NCBI RefSeq assembly: GCF_017303295.1
Contig: NZ_JAFKOK010000005.1
Coordinates: forward strand, 206,196 to 270,195
Length of the DNA stretch: 64,000 nucleotides
Source of the DNA: Rhodobacter sp. NTK016B
GTDB taxonomy: Bacteria > Pseudomonadota > Alphaproteobacteria > Rhodobacterales > Rhodobacteraceae
Direction of reading: 5' to 3'
Under the pieces are notes generated by a model. It ran no database searches, had not been told where the DNA came from, and saw only the letters and a list, made by a program, of their open reading frames with translations. This document shows, piece by piece, positions 1 through 8,651 of the stretch; within the stretch, counting starts at the first letter, position 1; each line of letters opens with the position of its first letter. Made by a program: the position numbers and the translations under genes.

Positions 1-9
1 GGGGTTTCC

Positions 10-774
10 ATGCAAATCGACGGACAGATCGCCCTTGTCACCGGCGGCGGCAGCGGGCTGGGCGAAGCGACCGCGCGGCTGCTGGCCAGGCGCGGTGCGA
101 AAGTTGCGGTGCTCGATTACGACGGCGCCAAGGCCGATGCGGTCGCGGCCGATATCGGCGGGCTGGGCGTGCAGGCCGATGTCGGCGACGAGGCCGCCGT
201 GGCCGCCGCCTTTGACAAGGTGCAGGACGGGCTGGGCGCGATGCCGAGGGTCGCCGTGAACTGCGCGGGCATCGGTGTCGCCGCGCGGATCGTCGGGCGC
301 GAGGGCAAGATGTCCATCGACCTGTTCGAGCGCGTGATCCGCGTCAACCTGATCGGCAGCTATATCGTGATGTCCTATGCCGTGAAGGGCATGCAGGCGC
401 AGGATCCGCTGGACGGCGGCGAGCGGGGCGTGGTGATCAACACCGCTTCGGCGGCGTGGCAGGACGGGCAGGTGGGTCAGGCGGCCTATTCGGCCTCGAA
501 GGGCGGCATCGCCTCGATGAGCCTGCCGGCCGCACGTGAACTGGCGCGCTCGGGCATCCGGGTGATGGCGATCGCGCCGGGGCTGTTCAACACGCCGATG
601 ATGGAAAGCCTGCCCGAGGAAACGACGCGGCAGATCGTAGCCAATATCCCGTTCCCCGACCGGCTGGGCGCGCCCGAGGAATACGGGCTGATGGTCGCGC
701 AGATCGTCGAGAACGCCTATCTCAACGGCACGACGATCCGTCTGGACGGTGCCACGCGCCTGCCGCCGCGCTGA
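10..774 (+). CDS. SDR family oxidoreductase, 3-hydroxyacyl-CoA dehydrogenase type
   Basis: Predicted cytoplasmic NAD(P)-dependent short-chain dehydrogenase of 254 residues, the usual length for classical SDRs. The Rossmann motif TGGGSGLG is at residues 11-18, the NCAG motif near residue 84, and the catalytic set Ser147, Tyr160 (YSASK) and Lys164 is intact. The overall pattern resembles the type II 3-hydroxyacyl-CoA dehydrogenase (HSD17B10-like) branch. It lies 4 nt before a MarR regulator and two genes before a feruloyl-CoA synthase and a thiolase, so oxidation of a 3-hydroxyacyl-CoA intermediate in phenylpropanoid breakdown is a reasonable inference. The start at position 10 is near the window edge, so its upstream context is unseen. 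SDR substrate assignment from sequence alone is weak. Confidence 0.85.
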   Translation: MQIDGQIALVTGGGSGLGEATARLLARRGAKVAVLDYDGAKADAVAADIGGLGVQADVGDEAAVAAAFDKVQDGLGAMPRVAVNCAGIGVAARIVGREGKMSIDLFERVIRVNLIGSYIVMSYAVKGMQAQDPLDGGERGVVINTASAAWQDGQVGQAAYSASKGGIASMSLPAARELARSGIRVMAIAPGLFNTPMMESLPEETTRQIVANIPFPDRLGAPEEYGLMVAQIVENAYLNGTTIRLDGATRLPPR

Positions 775-778
775 GCGG

Positions 779-1315
779 ATGACCGGCCCCGCCGATCCCG
801 TGGGCGTGCCGCTTTCGTCCCCCGACGACGAAGGCGGCACGGGCCCGGATGCGATCCTGCGTAACAATATCGGCTATGACATGAAGCGCGCCTTCAACGC
901 GATTCAGGCCGATGTGAACGCCACGCTGCAGCCTTTCGGGCTGCGGATGCTGACCTATTCGGTGCTGGCGGTGATCCGCGACAATAACGGCCTGCGTCAG
1001 TCGCGGCTGGCCGAGATCCTGCTGATCGAACGCCCGAACCTTGTGCTGATCCTTGACGAGCTTGAGGGGCTCGATCTGGTGACGCGGACGCGCGCGCCCG
1101 ATGACCGGCGCGCCTATGAGTTGACGGTCACGCTGAAGGGGCGGCGCCTGTGCGACCGGGCCTTCAGGGCGGTGGCCGAGCATGACAATCGCATGGCAAG
1201 GGGGCTTGGCGCGGAGGAGCGCGCCGCCCTGCACAAGGCCCTGCGTCTGATCGAATCGAACGGGAGGAGCCCGGATGACTCAAGAGACACAAGGCGGGAA
1301 ATACCGCGCCCATAA
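779..1315 (+). CDS. MarR family transcriptional regulator
   Basis: Winged-helix regulator of about 178 residues. I take the ATG at 779, just after the preceding stop, rather than an in-frame ATG at 749 inside the SDR gene. The centre shows the MarR DNA-binding pattern: a segment with QSRLAEILLIERPNLVLILDELEGLDLV, then the wing with RAPDDRRAYELTVT. It sits upstream of feruloyl-CoA synthase, and MarR proteins such as CouR/FerR are known to control hydroxycinnamate catabolism by sensing the CoA thioester. A repressor of this operon that responds to a hydroxycinnamoyl-CoA is therefore likely but inferred. Its 3' end overlaps the next gene by about 41 nt. Confidence 0.85.
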   Translation: MTGPADPVGVPLSSPDDEGGTGPDAILRNNIGYDMKRAFNAIQADVNATLQPFGLRMLTYSVLAVIRDNNGLRQSRLAEILLIERPNLVLILDELEGLDLVTRTRAPDDRRAYELTVTLKGRRLCDRAFRAVAEHDNRMARGLGAEERAALHKALRLIESNGRSPDDSRDTRREIPRP

Positions 1316-3074
1316 CGCGCGGCGCGAAGACCTCGCCGATGGCACCATCCTGCTGACCAGCGGCCTGAGCCTTGGCCCGGTTGCGCGCTGCGCGACCGAC
1401 TGGCTGGTCGACTGGGCCGCCCGGGTGCCCGGGCGCACCTTTGTCGCCGAACGCTCGGGCCCGGGCTGGCGCGAGGTGAGCTACGCGCAGGCGCTCGACA
1501 TGGTGCGCGCCATCGCCGCCGCGCTGGCCGAACGCGGCCTGAACGCCGAGACGCCGATCCTGATCGTCAGCGGCAACGGCGTGGATCACGCGCTGCTGAC
1601 GCTGGCCGCGCAATATATCGGCGTGCCGACGGTCCCGGTGGCCGAGCAATATGCGCTGATCGAGGGCGCGCATCCGGTACTCGAGCGCATCGCCGGGATG
1701 ATCCGTCCGGCGATGGTCTTTGCCGATGACGCCGCCCGCTATGGCAAGGCGCTGTCGCTGCCGGTCTTCGACGGGGTGGAGAAGGTGGTGAGCCAGAGCG
1801 CGGGCGACGGCATGACCGATTTCGCCGCGTTGCTGAAAGGGCAGGGCGATGTGAGCGCGCTCAACGCCAAGGTCGGCCCCGATACGGTGGCGAAATATCT
1901 TCTGACCTCGGGCTCGACCTCGCATCCCAAGGGGGTGCTGACGACGCAGCGGATGATGACCACGAATCAGGCCCAGCTGAAGGAATGCCTGCCCTTCGTG
2001 GCCGAGAAGCCGCTTGTGCTGCTGGACTGGCTGCCGTGGAACCATGTCTTCGGCGGCTCGCATAACTTCAATCTGGTGCTGTCGAATGGCGGCACGCTGT
2101 ATGTCGACAACGGCAAGCCCACGCCCGCCTTGGCGCATCACACTATCGAGAACCTGCGCATGGTCTCGCCCACCATCGCTTTCAACGTGCCCGTGGGCTT
2201 CGGCGTGCTGCGCGATGCGATGAAGAACGACGACGCGCTCAAGCAGCAGTATTTCCGCAATCTCGACATGCTGTTCTATGCCGGGGCCTCTCTGCCGCAG
2301 GATATCTGGGCCGATCTGGAAGCCATCGCGCACGAAGTCCGGGGCGACATGCCGCTGTTCAACTCAAGCTGGGGCCTGACCGAAACCGCCCCCGCCGCGC
2401 TGATCCAGCACGAATTCACCGATCAGTCGGGCATCATCGGCGTGCCGTTGCCGGGGGTGACCATCAAGCTGGTGCCGGCCGATGACGACAACCGCTTCGA
2501 GGTCCGCGTCAAGGGCGACACGATCACGCCGGGCTATCTGCACGATCCCGAAAAGACCGCCGAGGCTTTCGACGACGAAGGGTATTTCATCACCGGCGAC
2601 GCGATGAAATTCGTCGATCCTGCCGACATGAACAAGGGCATGAAGTTCGACGGCCGCATCGCTGAAGAGTTCAAGCTCAATACCGGTACATGGGTCCGCG
2701 CGGCGGGGCTGCGGCTGGAAATTCTGGGCAAGCTCAAGGGGCTGGCCGCCGATGTCGTGCTGACGGGCGCCGACCGGGCCGAGATCGGCGTGATGATCGT
2801 GCCGACCGACGCCCTGCGCGCGGGTGCCATGGATCACGACGGGGCGCTGGCGGTCACGCAGGCCGCCGAGATCGCCGAACGGCTCAAACCCGCGCCGAAT
2901 GAAGGTTCGGCCCATGCCGTGCGCCGAGTGCAGGTGCTGGCCGAGCCGCCCTCGATGGCCGAGGGCGAGATCACGGCGAAGGGCAATCTCAACTTCCGCA
3001 AGATCCTGATGACCCGCAAGGCGCTGCTCGACAGGCTTTACGACGATTCCGATCCCGCGACGATCAAGGTTTGA
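1275..3074 (+). CDS. fcs: Feruloyl-CoA synthase (AMP-forming CoA ligase)
   Basis: Adenylate-forming ligase of 599 residues, predicted to activate ferulate and related hydroxycinnamates to CoA thioesters using ATP and CoA in the cytoplasm. The ATP-binding P-loop has the variant form TSGSTSHPKGV near residue 210, and a segment FDGRIAEEFKLNTGTWV near residue 457 is characteristic of feruloyl-CoA synthases rather than general acyl-CoA synthetases. Length fits the family (about 600-620). The start ATG at 1275 has GGAGG shortly upstream and lies inside the MarR gene, implying translational coupling. No Ech-type hydratase-lyase or vanillin dehydrogenase is adjacent. A thiolase and an SDR flank it instead, which points to a beta-oxidation-like route. 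Confidence 0.85.
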   Translation: MTQETQGGKYRAHNARREDLADGTILLTSGLSLGPVARCATDWLVDWAARVPGRTFVAERSGPGWREVSYAQALDMVRAIAAALAERGLNAETPILIVSGNGVDHALLTLAAQYIGVPTVPVAEQYALIEGAHPVLERIAGMIRPAMVFADDAARYGKALSLPVFDGVEKVVSQSAGDGMTDFAALLKGQGDVSALNAKVGPDTVAKYLLTSGSTSHPKGVLTTQRMMTTNQAQLKECLPFVAEKPLVLLDWLPWNHVFGGSHNFNLVLSNGGTLYVDNGKPTPALAHHTIENLRMVSPTIAFNVPVGFGVLRDAMKNDDALKQQYFRNLDMLFYAGASLPQDIWADLEAIAHEVRGDMPLFNSSWGLTETAPAALIQHEFTDQSGIIGVPLPGVTIKLVPADDDNRFEVRVKGDTITPGYLHDPEKTAEAFDDEGYFITGDAMKFVDPADMNKGMKFDGRIAEEFKLNTGTWVRAAGLRLEILGKLKGLAADVVLTGADRAEIGVMIVPTDALRAGAMDHDGALAVTQAAEIAERLKPAPNEGSAHAVRRVQVLAEPPSMAEGEITAKGNLNFRKILMTRKALLDRLYDDSDPATIKV

Positions 3075-3077
3075 ACC

Positions 3078-4274
3078 ATGGCAATCGCCTATATTCCCTA
3101 TGGCGCCTATTGGTGCTCGCCCTTCGCGCGCTGGCAGGGGGCCTTCGCGCATCTGCATTCGGTGAAGTTCGCGGCCCATGTCACACGCGACGCGATGGCC
3201 GCGCGCGGGCTGACGACGGACATGCTGGATTACTGCGCCTATGGCTACACCGTGATCCAGCCCAACATCTTCTACGGCGCGCCGTGGTTCTCGGCCCTGA
3301 TCGGCGCCGAAAACCTGCCCGGACCGACCGTCAATCAGGCCTGCGCCACGGGACCGCGCCTGATCGCCACGGCGGCGGGCGAGATGGCCTTGGGCAATGC
3401 GGGCGTGGCGCTGGTGGCGGCGGGTGACCGGCTGTCGAACGGTGCGCATGTCTATTACCCTGCGCCCGGCGGGCCGGGCGGCACCGGCAGCAGCGAAGAC
3501 TGGGTGCTCGACAGCTTCAACCATGATCCCTTCGCCAAGAACGCAATGGTCGATACTGCCGAGAATGTCGCCCGGCGCGACGGTATCGACACCGCCGAGC
3601 AGGATGAGCTGGTGCTCTATCGTCACGACCAGTACCAGCAGGCGCTGGCGGGTGAGCGGGCGTTCCAGAAGCGCTTCATGGCCGATCTCGACATCCCCGA
3701 TGCGAGCTTCCGCAAGACCCGGGGCATGGCGGCGGGCGATCAGGGCATCCAGCCGGTCGATGCCGAAAAGATGGCGCGGCTGAAGCCAGTGCGCGAAGGC
3801 GGAAGCGTCACCTTTGCCGGGCAGACGCATCCTGCCGATGGCAATGCGGGCATGGTGCTGTGCGCCGATGCCGGTCGCGCGACCGAGCTGGGCAAGGCCG
3901 GAGGTCCGCGCATCGCCGTGCTGGCGGTCACTCAGGCGCGCGAGGACAAGGGCTTTATGCCTGCTGCGCCGATCAAGGCAACGCAGCGGGCGCTGGATGC
4001 GCTGGGTCTGAGCATCGGCGATATCGACGCGATCAAGGCGCATAACCCCTTTGCCGTGAACGATATCGCCTTCGCGCGGGCTTTCGGGCTGGACTGGCGG
4101 ATGATGAACAATTTCGGCTCGTCGCTGATCTGGGGGCATCCGCAGGGTCCGACCGGCCTGCGCGGGATCATGGAACTGGTGGAAGAGCTGGAAATGCGCG
4201 GCGGGGGAATCGGCCTGTTTCAGGGCTGCGCGGCGGGCGATTCGGCGATGGCGGTGGTGATCCGGGTTTCCTGA
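3078..4274 (+). CDS. Divergent thiolase family protein
   Basis: Thiolase-fold protein of 398 residues that follows feruloyl-CoA synthase after 3 nt, so it is co-translated with it. The N-terminal nucleophile region QACATG is present. The usual NEAFA motif is replaced by HNPFA, and the GHP-containing segment reads WGHPQGPTG instead of the canonical form. The C-terminal Cys-Gly segment is GCAAGDSAM. It is therefore a diverged member, probably acting on a bulky aromatic 3-ketoacyl-CoA to give acetyl-CoA and an aroyl-CoA such as vanilloyl-CoA. That substrate is inferred from its neighbours. A hairpin with a T-run follows at 4291-4324. Confidence 0.78.
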   Translation: MAIAYIPYGAYWCSPFARWQGAFAHLHSVKFAAHVTRDAMAARGLTTDMLDYCAYGYTVIQPNIFYGAPWFSALIGAENLPGPTVNQACATGPRLIATAAGEMALGNAGVALVAAGDRLSNGAHVYYPAPGGPGGTGSSEDWVLDSFNHDPFAKNAMVDTAENVARRDGIDTAEQDELVLYRHDQYQQALAGERAFQKRFMADLDIPDASFRKTRGMAAGDQGIQPVDAEKMARLKPVREGGSVTFAGQTHPADGNAGMVLCADAGRATELGKAGGPRIAVLAVTQAREDKGFMPAAPIKATQRALDALGLSIGDIDAIKAHNPFAVNDIAFARAFGLDWRMMNNFGSSLIWGHPQGPTGLRGIMELVEELEMRGGGIGLFQGCAAGDSAMAVVIRVS

Positions 4275-4290
4275 GCTCCGCCGCCCGGCT

Positions 4291-4324
4291 CGGCACGCTG
4301 TGACCGCGTGCCGGGTTTTCTTTC
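4291..4324 (+). terminator. Intrinsic terminator after the feruloyl-CoA synthase operon
   Basis: Inverted repeat with arms CGGCACG (4291-4297) and CGTGCCG (4307-4313), a 9-nt loop, then a T-rich run TTTTCTTTC. It lies 17 nt after the thiolase stop and closes the SDR-MarR-Fcs-thiolase operon. Confidence 0.75.
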
Positions 4325-4375
4325 GTCCGTCATGACGGTAATCCTGCACGAACCTCTTCCTGCACAGGCTTATCC

Positions 4376-5713
4376 ATGACGCATGACATCGCCCAAGCCC
4401 TTCTCGACGCCGCCCGCAAGGCCGGTGCCGATGCCGCCGACGCGATGGTGATCGACGGCACCGCGGTCTCGATCGATGTGCGCGAGGGGCGGCTTGAACA
4501 GGCCGAACGCGCCGAAGGGCTGGATCTGGGCCTGCGCGTGCTGATCGGCAAGCGGCAGGCCTGCGTGTCGTCCTCGGACGCCAAGCCCGAGGCGCTGGCC
4601 GAAATGGCCGCGCGCGCCGTCGCGATGGCCCGCGAAGCCCCCGAAGACCCCTATATCGGTCTTGCCGACGCCGCGCAGCTTGGCGCACGCCGCGATGCCG
4701 AGGGGCTGGAGCTTGTCGATCCCTCGGCCGAGCCCGATCCCGAAGCCCTGCTCGACGATGCCTGCCGCGCCGAGGCTGCCGCGCGTGCGGTCGCGGGTAT
4801 CAGCCAGATCGATCAGGCCGGCGCCAGCTATGCGCGCCGTACGATCCATCTTGCGGCCTCGAACGGGTTCGAAGGCGGCTATGCCCGGTCGTCGCGCAGC
4901 ACGTTCTGCGTCGCGATCACCGGCGAAGGCACGGCGATGGAGCGCGACTGGGCCAGCGAAAGCCGCATCTTTCAGGCCGATCTGCCCGATGCCGAGACGA
5001 TCGGCACCGAAGCGGGGATCCGCGCCAGCGCGCGTTTCGGCAGCCGCAAGCCGCCCTCGGGGCAGTTCCCGGTGCTTTATGACGAGCGGGTCTCGTCGTC
5101 GCTGATCGGGCATCTGACCAGCGCGATCAACGGTGTCAGCATCACGCGCGGCAGCAGCTGGCTGATGGACGCGATGGGGCAGGCGGTCCTTCCCGAAGGC
5201 TTCGATCTGATCGAGGACCCGCTGCGCGCGCGCATTCCGGGCACCCGCCCGTTCGATGCCGAGGGACTGCAGACCGCGCGCAACCCGCTGATCACCGACG
5301 GCGTGCTGCAGCGCTGGGTGCTGGATCTGGCCACTGCGCGCAAGCTGGGGCTTGAAAGCACCGCCAATGCCTCGCGCGGGCCGACCGCGCCGCCCTCGCC
5401 CAGCCTGTCGAATCTGGCGCTGACGCCCGGCACGGCCAGCCGCGAAGACCTGATCCGCGATATGGGCACCGGGCTTCTGGTGACCTCGCTGATCGGCTCG
5501 ACCATCAATCCGACCACCGGGGATTATTCGCGCGGTGCCTCGGGCTTCTGGATCGAGAATGGCGAAATCGCCTATCCGGTCAACGAATGCACCATCGCGG
5601 GCAACCTGCGCGACATGCTGATGCGGATGACCCGCGCCAATGACGCGCGGCCGCATCTGTCCACTCTGGTGCCGTCGCTGCTTGTCGAAGGGCTCACGAT
5701 TGCCGGCGCGTGA
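4376..5713 (+). CDS. pmbA: TldD/PmbA family protein, PmbA (TldE) type
   Basis: Protein of 445 residues matching the TldD/PmbA family. It begins with the typical ALLDAARKAGADAADAMVIDG segment and ends with the NPTTGDYSRGASGFWIENGEIAYPVNECTIAGNL region found in family members. The HExxxH zinc-protease motif of TldD is absent, which marks it as the PmbA/TldE partner subunit. TldD/TldE form a heterodimeric protease that degrades unfolded peptides and matures microcin B17 in Escherichia coli. TldD itself is not in this window. The gene overlaps cysQ by 14 nt, and their adjacency is a common alphaproteobacterial arrangement. Confidence 0.88.
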   Translation: MTHDIAQALLDAARKAGADAADAMVIDGTAVSIDVREGRLEQAERAEGLDLGLRVLIGKRQACVSSSDAKPEALAEMAARAVAMAREAPEDPYIGLADAAQLGARRDAEGLELVDPSAEPDPEALLDDACRAEAAARAVAGISQIDQAGASYARRTIHLAASNGFEGGYARSSRSTFCVAITGEGTAMERDWASESRIFQADLPDAETIGTEAGIRASARFGSRKPPSGQFPVLYDERVSSSLIGHLTSAINGVSITRGSSWLMDAMGQAVLPEGFDLIEDPLRARIPGTRPFDAEGLQTARNPLITDGVLQRWVLDLATARKLGLESTANASRGPTAPPSPSLSNLALTPGTASREDLIRDMGTGLLVTSLIGSTINPTTGDYSRGASGFWIENGEIAYPVNECTIAGNLRDMLMRMTRANDARPHLSTLVPSLLVEGLTIAGA

Positions 5714-6521
5714 GGCGGATCTCGCCGATCTGGCACTTCTGCGCGAGGTCGCGCTCGAAGCGGGGGAGATCGCCCACCGCTATTTCCGCGCGCAGCCCGA
5801 GGTCTGGGACAAAGGCGACGGCCAAGGTCCGGTGACCGAGGCCGATCTGGCCGTCAACACACATCTGCACGACCGTCTGCGCAAGGCGCGGCCCGATTAC
5901 GGCTGGCTGAGCGAGGAAAGCGATCCGCTGGGCGATCTGTCGCGGCTGGAACGGGACACGACCTTTGTCGTCGATCCGATCGACGGCACCCGCGCCTTTA
6001 TCGACGGCCAGCCCGGTTTCGCCCATGCACTGGCCGTGGTGCGCGCGGGCGTGCCCGTCGCGGCGCTGGTCCATCTGCCCGAGCTGTCGCTGACCTATGG
6101 CGCGGCGCAGGGCGCGGGCGCGACGCTGAACGGCGAGCCCATCACCGCCACCACCCGGCGTGATCCCGAAGGCGCGACGATCCTTTGCGCGCGTCCGGCG
6201 CTCGACCCCGAGCATTGGCCCGGCGGTCTGCCGCCGGTGAAACGCCAGTTCCGCCCGTCGCTGGCCTGGCGGCTGGCGCTGGTGGGCGAAGGGCGGTTCG
6301 ATTCGATGCTGACGATCCGCGATGCCTGGGACTGGGACATCGCCGGTGCCGCGCTGATCGCGACCGAGGCGGGTGCAACGGTCACCGACCGCCATGGCCG
6401 CGCGCTGACCTTCAACCGGCCCGAAGCCCGCAGCGCGGGCGTTGTCGCCGCCGGTCAGGCGCTGCACGGCATCCTGATCGCCGGTCTCGGGGGCGCAGGA
6501 GGCCGGGTCGATGGCGGATAG
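5700..6521 (+). CDS. cysQ: Inositol monophosphatase family phosphatase, CysQ-like
   Basis: Mg-dependent phosphatase of about 273 residues. It is predicted to hydrolyse 3'-phosphoadenosine 5'-phosphate (sulfate assimilation) or related phosphate esters. Visible family motifs are SEESDP, the metal-binding DPIDGTRAFIDG and the C-terminal WDWDIAGAALIATEAGA. No ATG fits. I choose TTG at 5700 because GAAGGG (5687-5692) is correctly spaced and the protein then begins just before the conserved LADLALLREVALEAGEIA helix. An upstream ATG at 5640 would add 20 residues with no family resemblance. It overlaps pmbA at the 5' end and the waaA-like gene by 11 nt at the 3' end. The choice between CysQ and inositol monophosphatase is uncertain. 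Confidence 0.8.
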   Translation: MPAREADLADLALLREVALEAGEIAHRYFRAQPEVWDKGDGQGPVTEADLAVNTHLHDRLRKARPDYGWLSEESDPLGDLSRLERDTTFVVDPIDGTRAFIDGQPGFAHALAVVRAGVPVAALVHLPELSLTYGAAQGAGATLNGEPITATTRRDPEGATILCARPALDPEHWPGGLPPVKRQFRPSLAWRLALVGEGRFDSMLTIRDAWDWDIAGAALIATEAGATVTDRHGRALTFNRPEARSAGVVAAGQALHGILIAGLGGAGGRVDGG

Positions 6522-7620
6522 CGCGGTGACATCGGGGGTCTGGTTCCACGCCAGCGAAGCCGCGTCGTTCGAGCCGCTGTCGGTTCTTGCCGCGCAGACG
6601 CTCGAGCACAAGGAATGCGACGGTATCCACCTGACGGGCGGTCCCGGCGCGCCGGGGCCGGGCGACGATCTTCGCAGCATCGACGCGGTGCTTGACCATT
6701 TCCCCGCGAGGCTACTGGTTCTGGCCGGGGACCTTCTGCCGATGCCGATCATCGACCGCGCGCGGGCGCGGGGCGTGCGGATGATGCTGGTGGATACGGC
6801 CAATCCGATGGTCTCAGGCGGCTGGCGGCTGCTGCGCGGGCCGTTGCGCAGCACGCTCGCGCGGTTCGAGGTGATCCATGCGCGCGACGCGGCCTCGGCG
6901 GCGTCGATCGGGCGCGACCTGCGCGGGCGCTCGACGGTTTTGCCGACGGGACGCCCCGCGCGGTTCGGTGCCACGCCGGGCTGCAACATGGCCGAGCTCG
7001 ATTCGCTGCGCGATACGATCGGCGCACGTCCCGTCTGGCTGGCGCAGGGCCTGCCGCTGTCCGAGCTCGACGGTGCCTTTCTGGCGCAGATCCACGCGCT
7101 TCGCCGCGCGCATCGGCTGCTGATGATCGTCATGCCCTGCAGCAACGACGACGAAGCGGCCATCGCGCAGCGCGCGGGCGAGGTGGGCATCACCTGCGCG
7201 CGGCGTCTTCTGGATGAAGAGATCGACGAGACGACGCAGGTCTATATCACCGATGCCGAGGACGATCCGGGGCTGTTCCTGCGGCTGGCCTCGGTCACCT
7301 ATCTGGGCGGAACGCTCAGCAGCGACGCCGCGATCCCGCCCGCTTTGCTGCCCGCCTCGCTGGGATCGGCGCTGGTATTCGGCCCGGAGGGCAAGGGCGA
7401 GCAACGTGATCTGCTGGGCAAACTGCGCGCGATTGCAGCCGGGCGGCAGATCCCGGCGATGACCGATCTGGGCCCCGCGATCAGCGCGCTTTTGTCGCCC
7501 GATATCGGCGCGGAACAGGCGTTGCGGGCATGGTCGCTTGCCACCGACGGGGCCGAGGCGACCGAACGGCTGGTGGCGTCGATCTGCGAGTGTCTCAAGA
7601 CAGGGGAGATCACGGCATGA
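6511..7620 (+). CDS. KDO transferase-like glycosyltransferase (WaaA-related, divergent)
   Basis: Protein of 369 residues, shorter than typical WaaA (about 420). It resembles the N-terminal glycosyltransferase domain of 3-deoxy-D-manno-octulosonic acid transferases, with opening [14 protein letters not shown] corresponding to the family's HAVSVGE segment. The glutamate usually described as the catalytic base in that segment appears to be replaced (SEAASF instead of SVGEF). The usual N-terminal membrane anchor is also missing. It overlaps cysQ by 11 nt and lpxK by 4 nt, so a role in lipid A or inner-core assembly is implied by context. It may be an inactive or altered paralog, with the true WaaA encoded elsewhere. 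Confidence 0.6.
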   Translation: MADSAVTSGVWFHASEAASFEPLSVLAAQTLEHKECDGIHLTGGPGAPGPGDDLRSIDAVLDHFPARLLVLAGDLLPMPIIDRARARGVRMMLVDTANPMVSGGWRLLRGPLRSTLARFEVIHARDAASAASIGRDLRGRSTVLPTGRPARFGATPGCNMAELDSLRDTIGARPVWLAQGLPLSELDGAFLAQIHALRRAHRLLMIVMPCSNDDEAAIAQRAGEVGITCARRLLDEEIDETTQVYITDAEDDPGLFLRLASVTYLGGTLSSDAAIPPALLPASLGSALVFGPEGKGEQRDLLGKLRAIAAGRQIPAMTDLGPAISALLSPDIGAEQALRAWSLATDGAEATERLVASICECLKTGEITA

Positions 7621-8600
7621 AGGCTCCGGGCTTCTGGTCGAACCCACCCGCGCGGCCCGGCTGGCAGGCGCGGCTGCTGGCGCCGCTGGGCGCGCTCTAT
7701 GCCTATGCCACGGCCCGGCGCATGACGCAGCCGGGCCATCGCGCCACGGTTCCGGTGATCTGCATCGGCAACCTCAATGCCGGGGGGACAGGCAAGACGC
7801 CCACCACGCTGGCGCTGATGCAGAGCCTCGGCGCGCAGGGGAAGAACGTGCATATCGTCTCGCGCGGCTATGGCGGAACGCTGAGCGGGCCCGTTCGGGT
7901 CAGCGAGCGCGAGCACAGCGCGGCGCAGACCGGGGACGAGCCTCTCCTGATGGCGGCTTTTGGCCCGGTCTGGGTGGCCAAGGACCGCGCCGCTGGCGTC
8001 GCCGCCGCGCAGGCGGCGGGGGCCGAGGTGATCCTGCTCGATGACGGATTTCAGAACCCGTCGGTGGAAAAGACCGCGTCGCTTGTCGTCGTCGATGCGG
8101 CGACGGGCTTCGGCAACGGGCGCTGTATCCCGGCGGGGCCGCTGCGCGAGCCCGTCGCGGCGGGGCTGGCCCGCGCCGATGCCGTTCTGGCGATCGGTTC
8201 CGATAGCGCGGTCGCGCGGTTTCGCCACGACTGGGCGTCGCAGCTTGCCGGCACGCCCCTATTCAGCGCGACGATCGAACCCCTGCAAACGGGGATGCAC
8301 TGGACCGGGCTGCGCGTTCTCGCCTTTGCCGGGATCGGACGGCCGGGCAAGTTTTTCGAGACGCTTCGGCAGGTGGGCGCGAATGTCGTGCGCACGCAGG
8401 CGCTGAGCGATCACCAGCCGCTGACGCATGCGCTGTTCTTGCGGCTGGAAGCCGAGGCGCGGCGCGAGAAGGCGCAGTTGGTCACGACCGAGAAGGACGC
8501 CGTGCGCCTGCCGATGGAGCAGCGGCGCAAGGTGCTGACGCTGCCGGTGCGGTTGCAGATCGCCGACGAGACGGGGCTTGTGGCGGCGCTGAAGTTGTAA
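7617..8600 (+). CDS. lpxK: Tetraacyldisaccharide 4'-kinase
   Basis: LpxK phosphorylates the 4' position of the lipid A precursor disaccharide at the inner membrane (Raetz pathway). The 327-residue product has the P-loop [11 protein letters not shown] at residues 51-61, preceded by the usual hydrophobic N-terminal segment ([16 protein letters not shown]), and the conserved DDGFQNP segment that helps form the active site. The ATG at 7617 overlaps the preceding stop (ATGA), indicating translational coupling. An upstream ATG at 7530 is in frame but would lie well inside the previous gene. Length agrees with the family (about 320-330). Confidence 0.93.
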   Translation: MKAPGFWSNPPARPGWQARLLAPLGALYAYATARRMTQPGHRATVPVICIGNLNAGGTGKTPTTLALMQSLGAQGKNVHIVSRGYGGTLSGPVRVSEREHSAAQTGDEPLLMAAFGPVWVAKDRAAGVAAAQAAGAEVILLDDGFQNPSVEKTASLVVVDAATGFGNGRCIPAGPLREPVAAGLARADAVLAIGSDSAVARFRHDWASQLAGTPLFSATIEPLQTGMHWTGLRVLAFAGIGRPGKFFETLRQVGANVVRTQALSDHQPLTHALFLRLEAEARREKAQLVTTEKDAVRLPMEQRRKVLTLPVRLQIADETGLVAALKL

Positions 8601-8631
8601 GGCCGGGCGTGACACGCCGGCTTTGCGCAGT

Positions 8632-8651
8632 GGTGCGTGCAAGCACGCACC
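8632..8651. terminator. Perfect inverted repeat between convergent lpxK and cobQ
   Basis: Arms GGTGCGTGC (8632-8640) and GCACGCACC (8643-8651) are perfectly complementary around AA, directly abutting the cobQ stop codon at 8652. A second, imperfect GC hairpin lies at 8601-8622. There is no long T-run, so bidirectional termination is plausible but not certain. It may also be a copy of a dispersed intergenic palindrome. Confidence 0.45.

Noticed and set aside
749..778. Upstream start for the MarR gene
   Set aside because: It would lie inside the preceding gene. The ATG at 779 gives a normal MarR N terminus.
2364..4688. Very long open frame on the minus strand opposite feruloyl-CoA synthase and thiolase
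   Set aside because: Arg/Gly/His-rich low-complexity translation typical of the antisense frame of high-GC genes. The plus-strand proteins have clear families.
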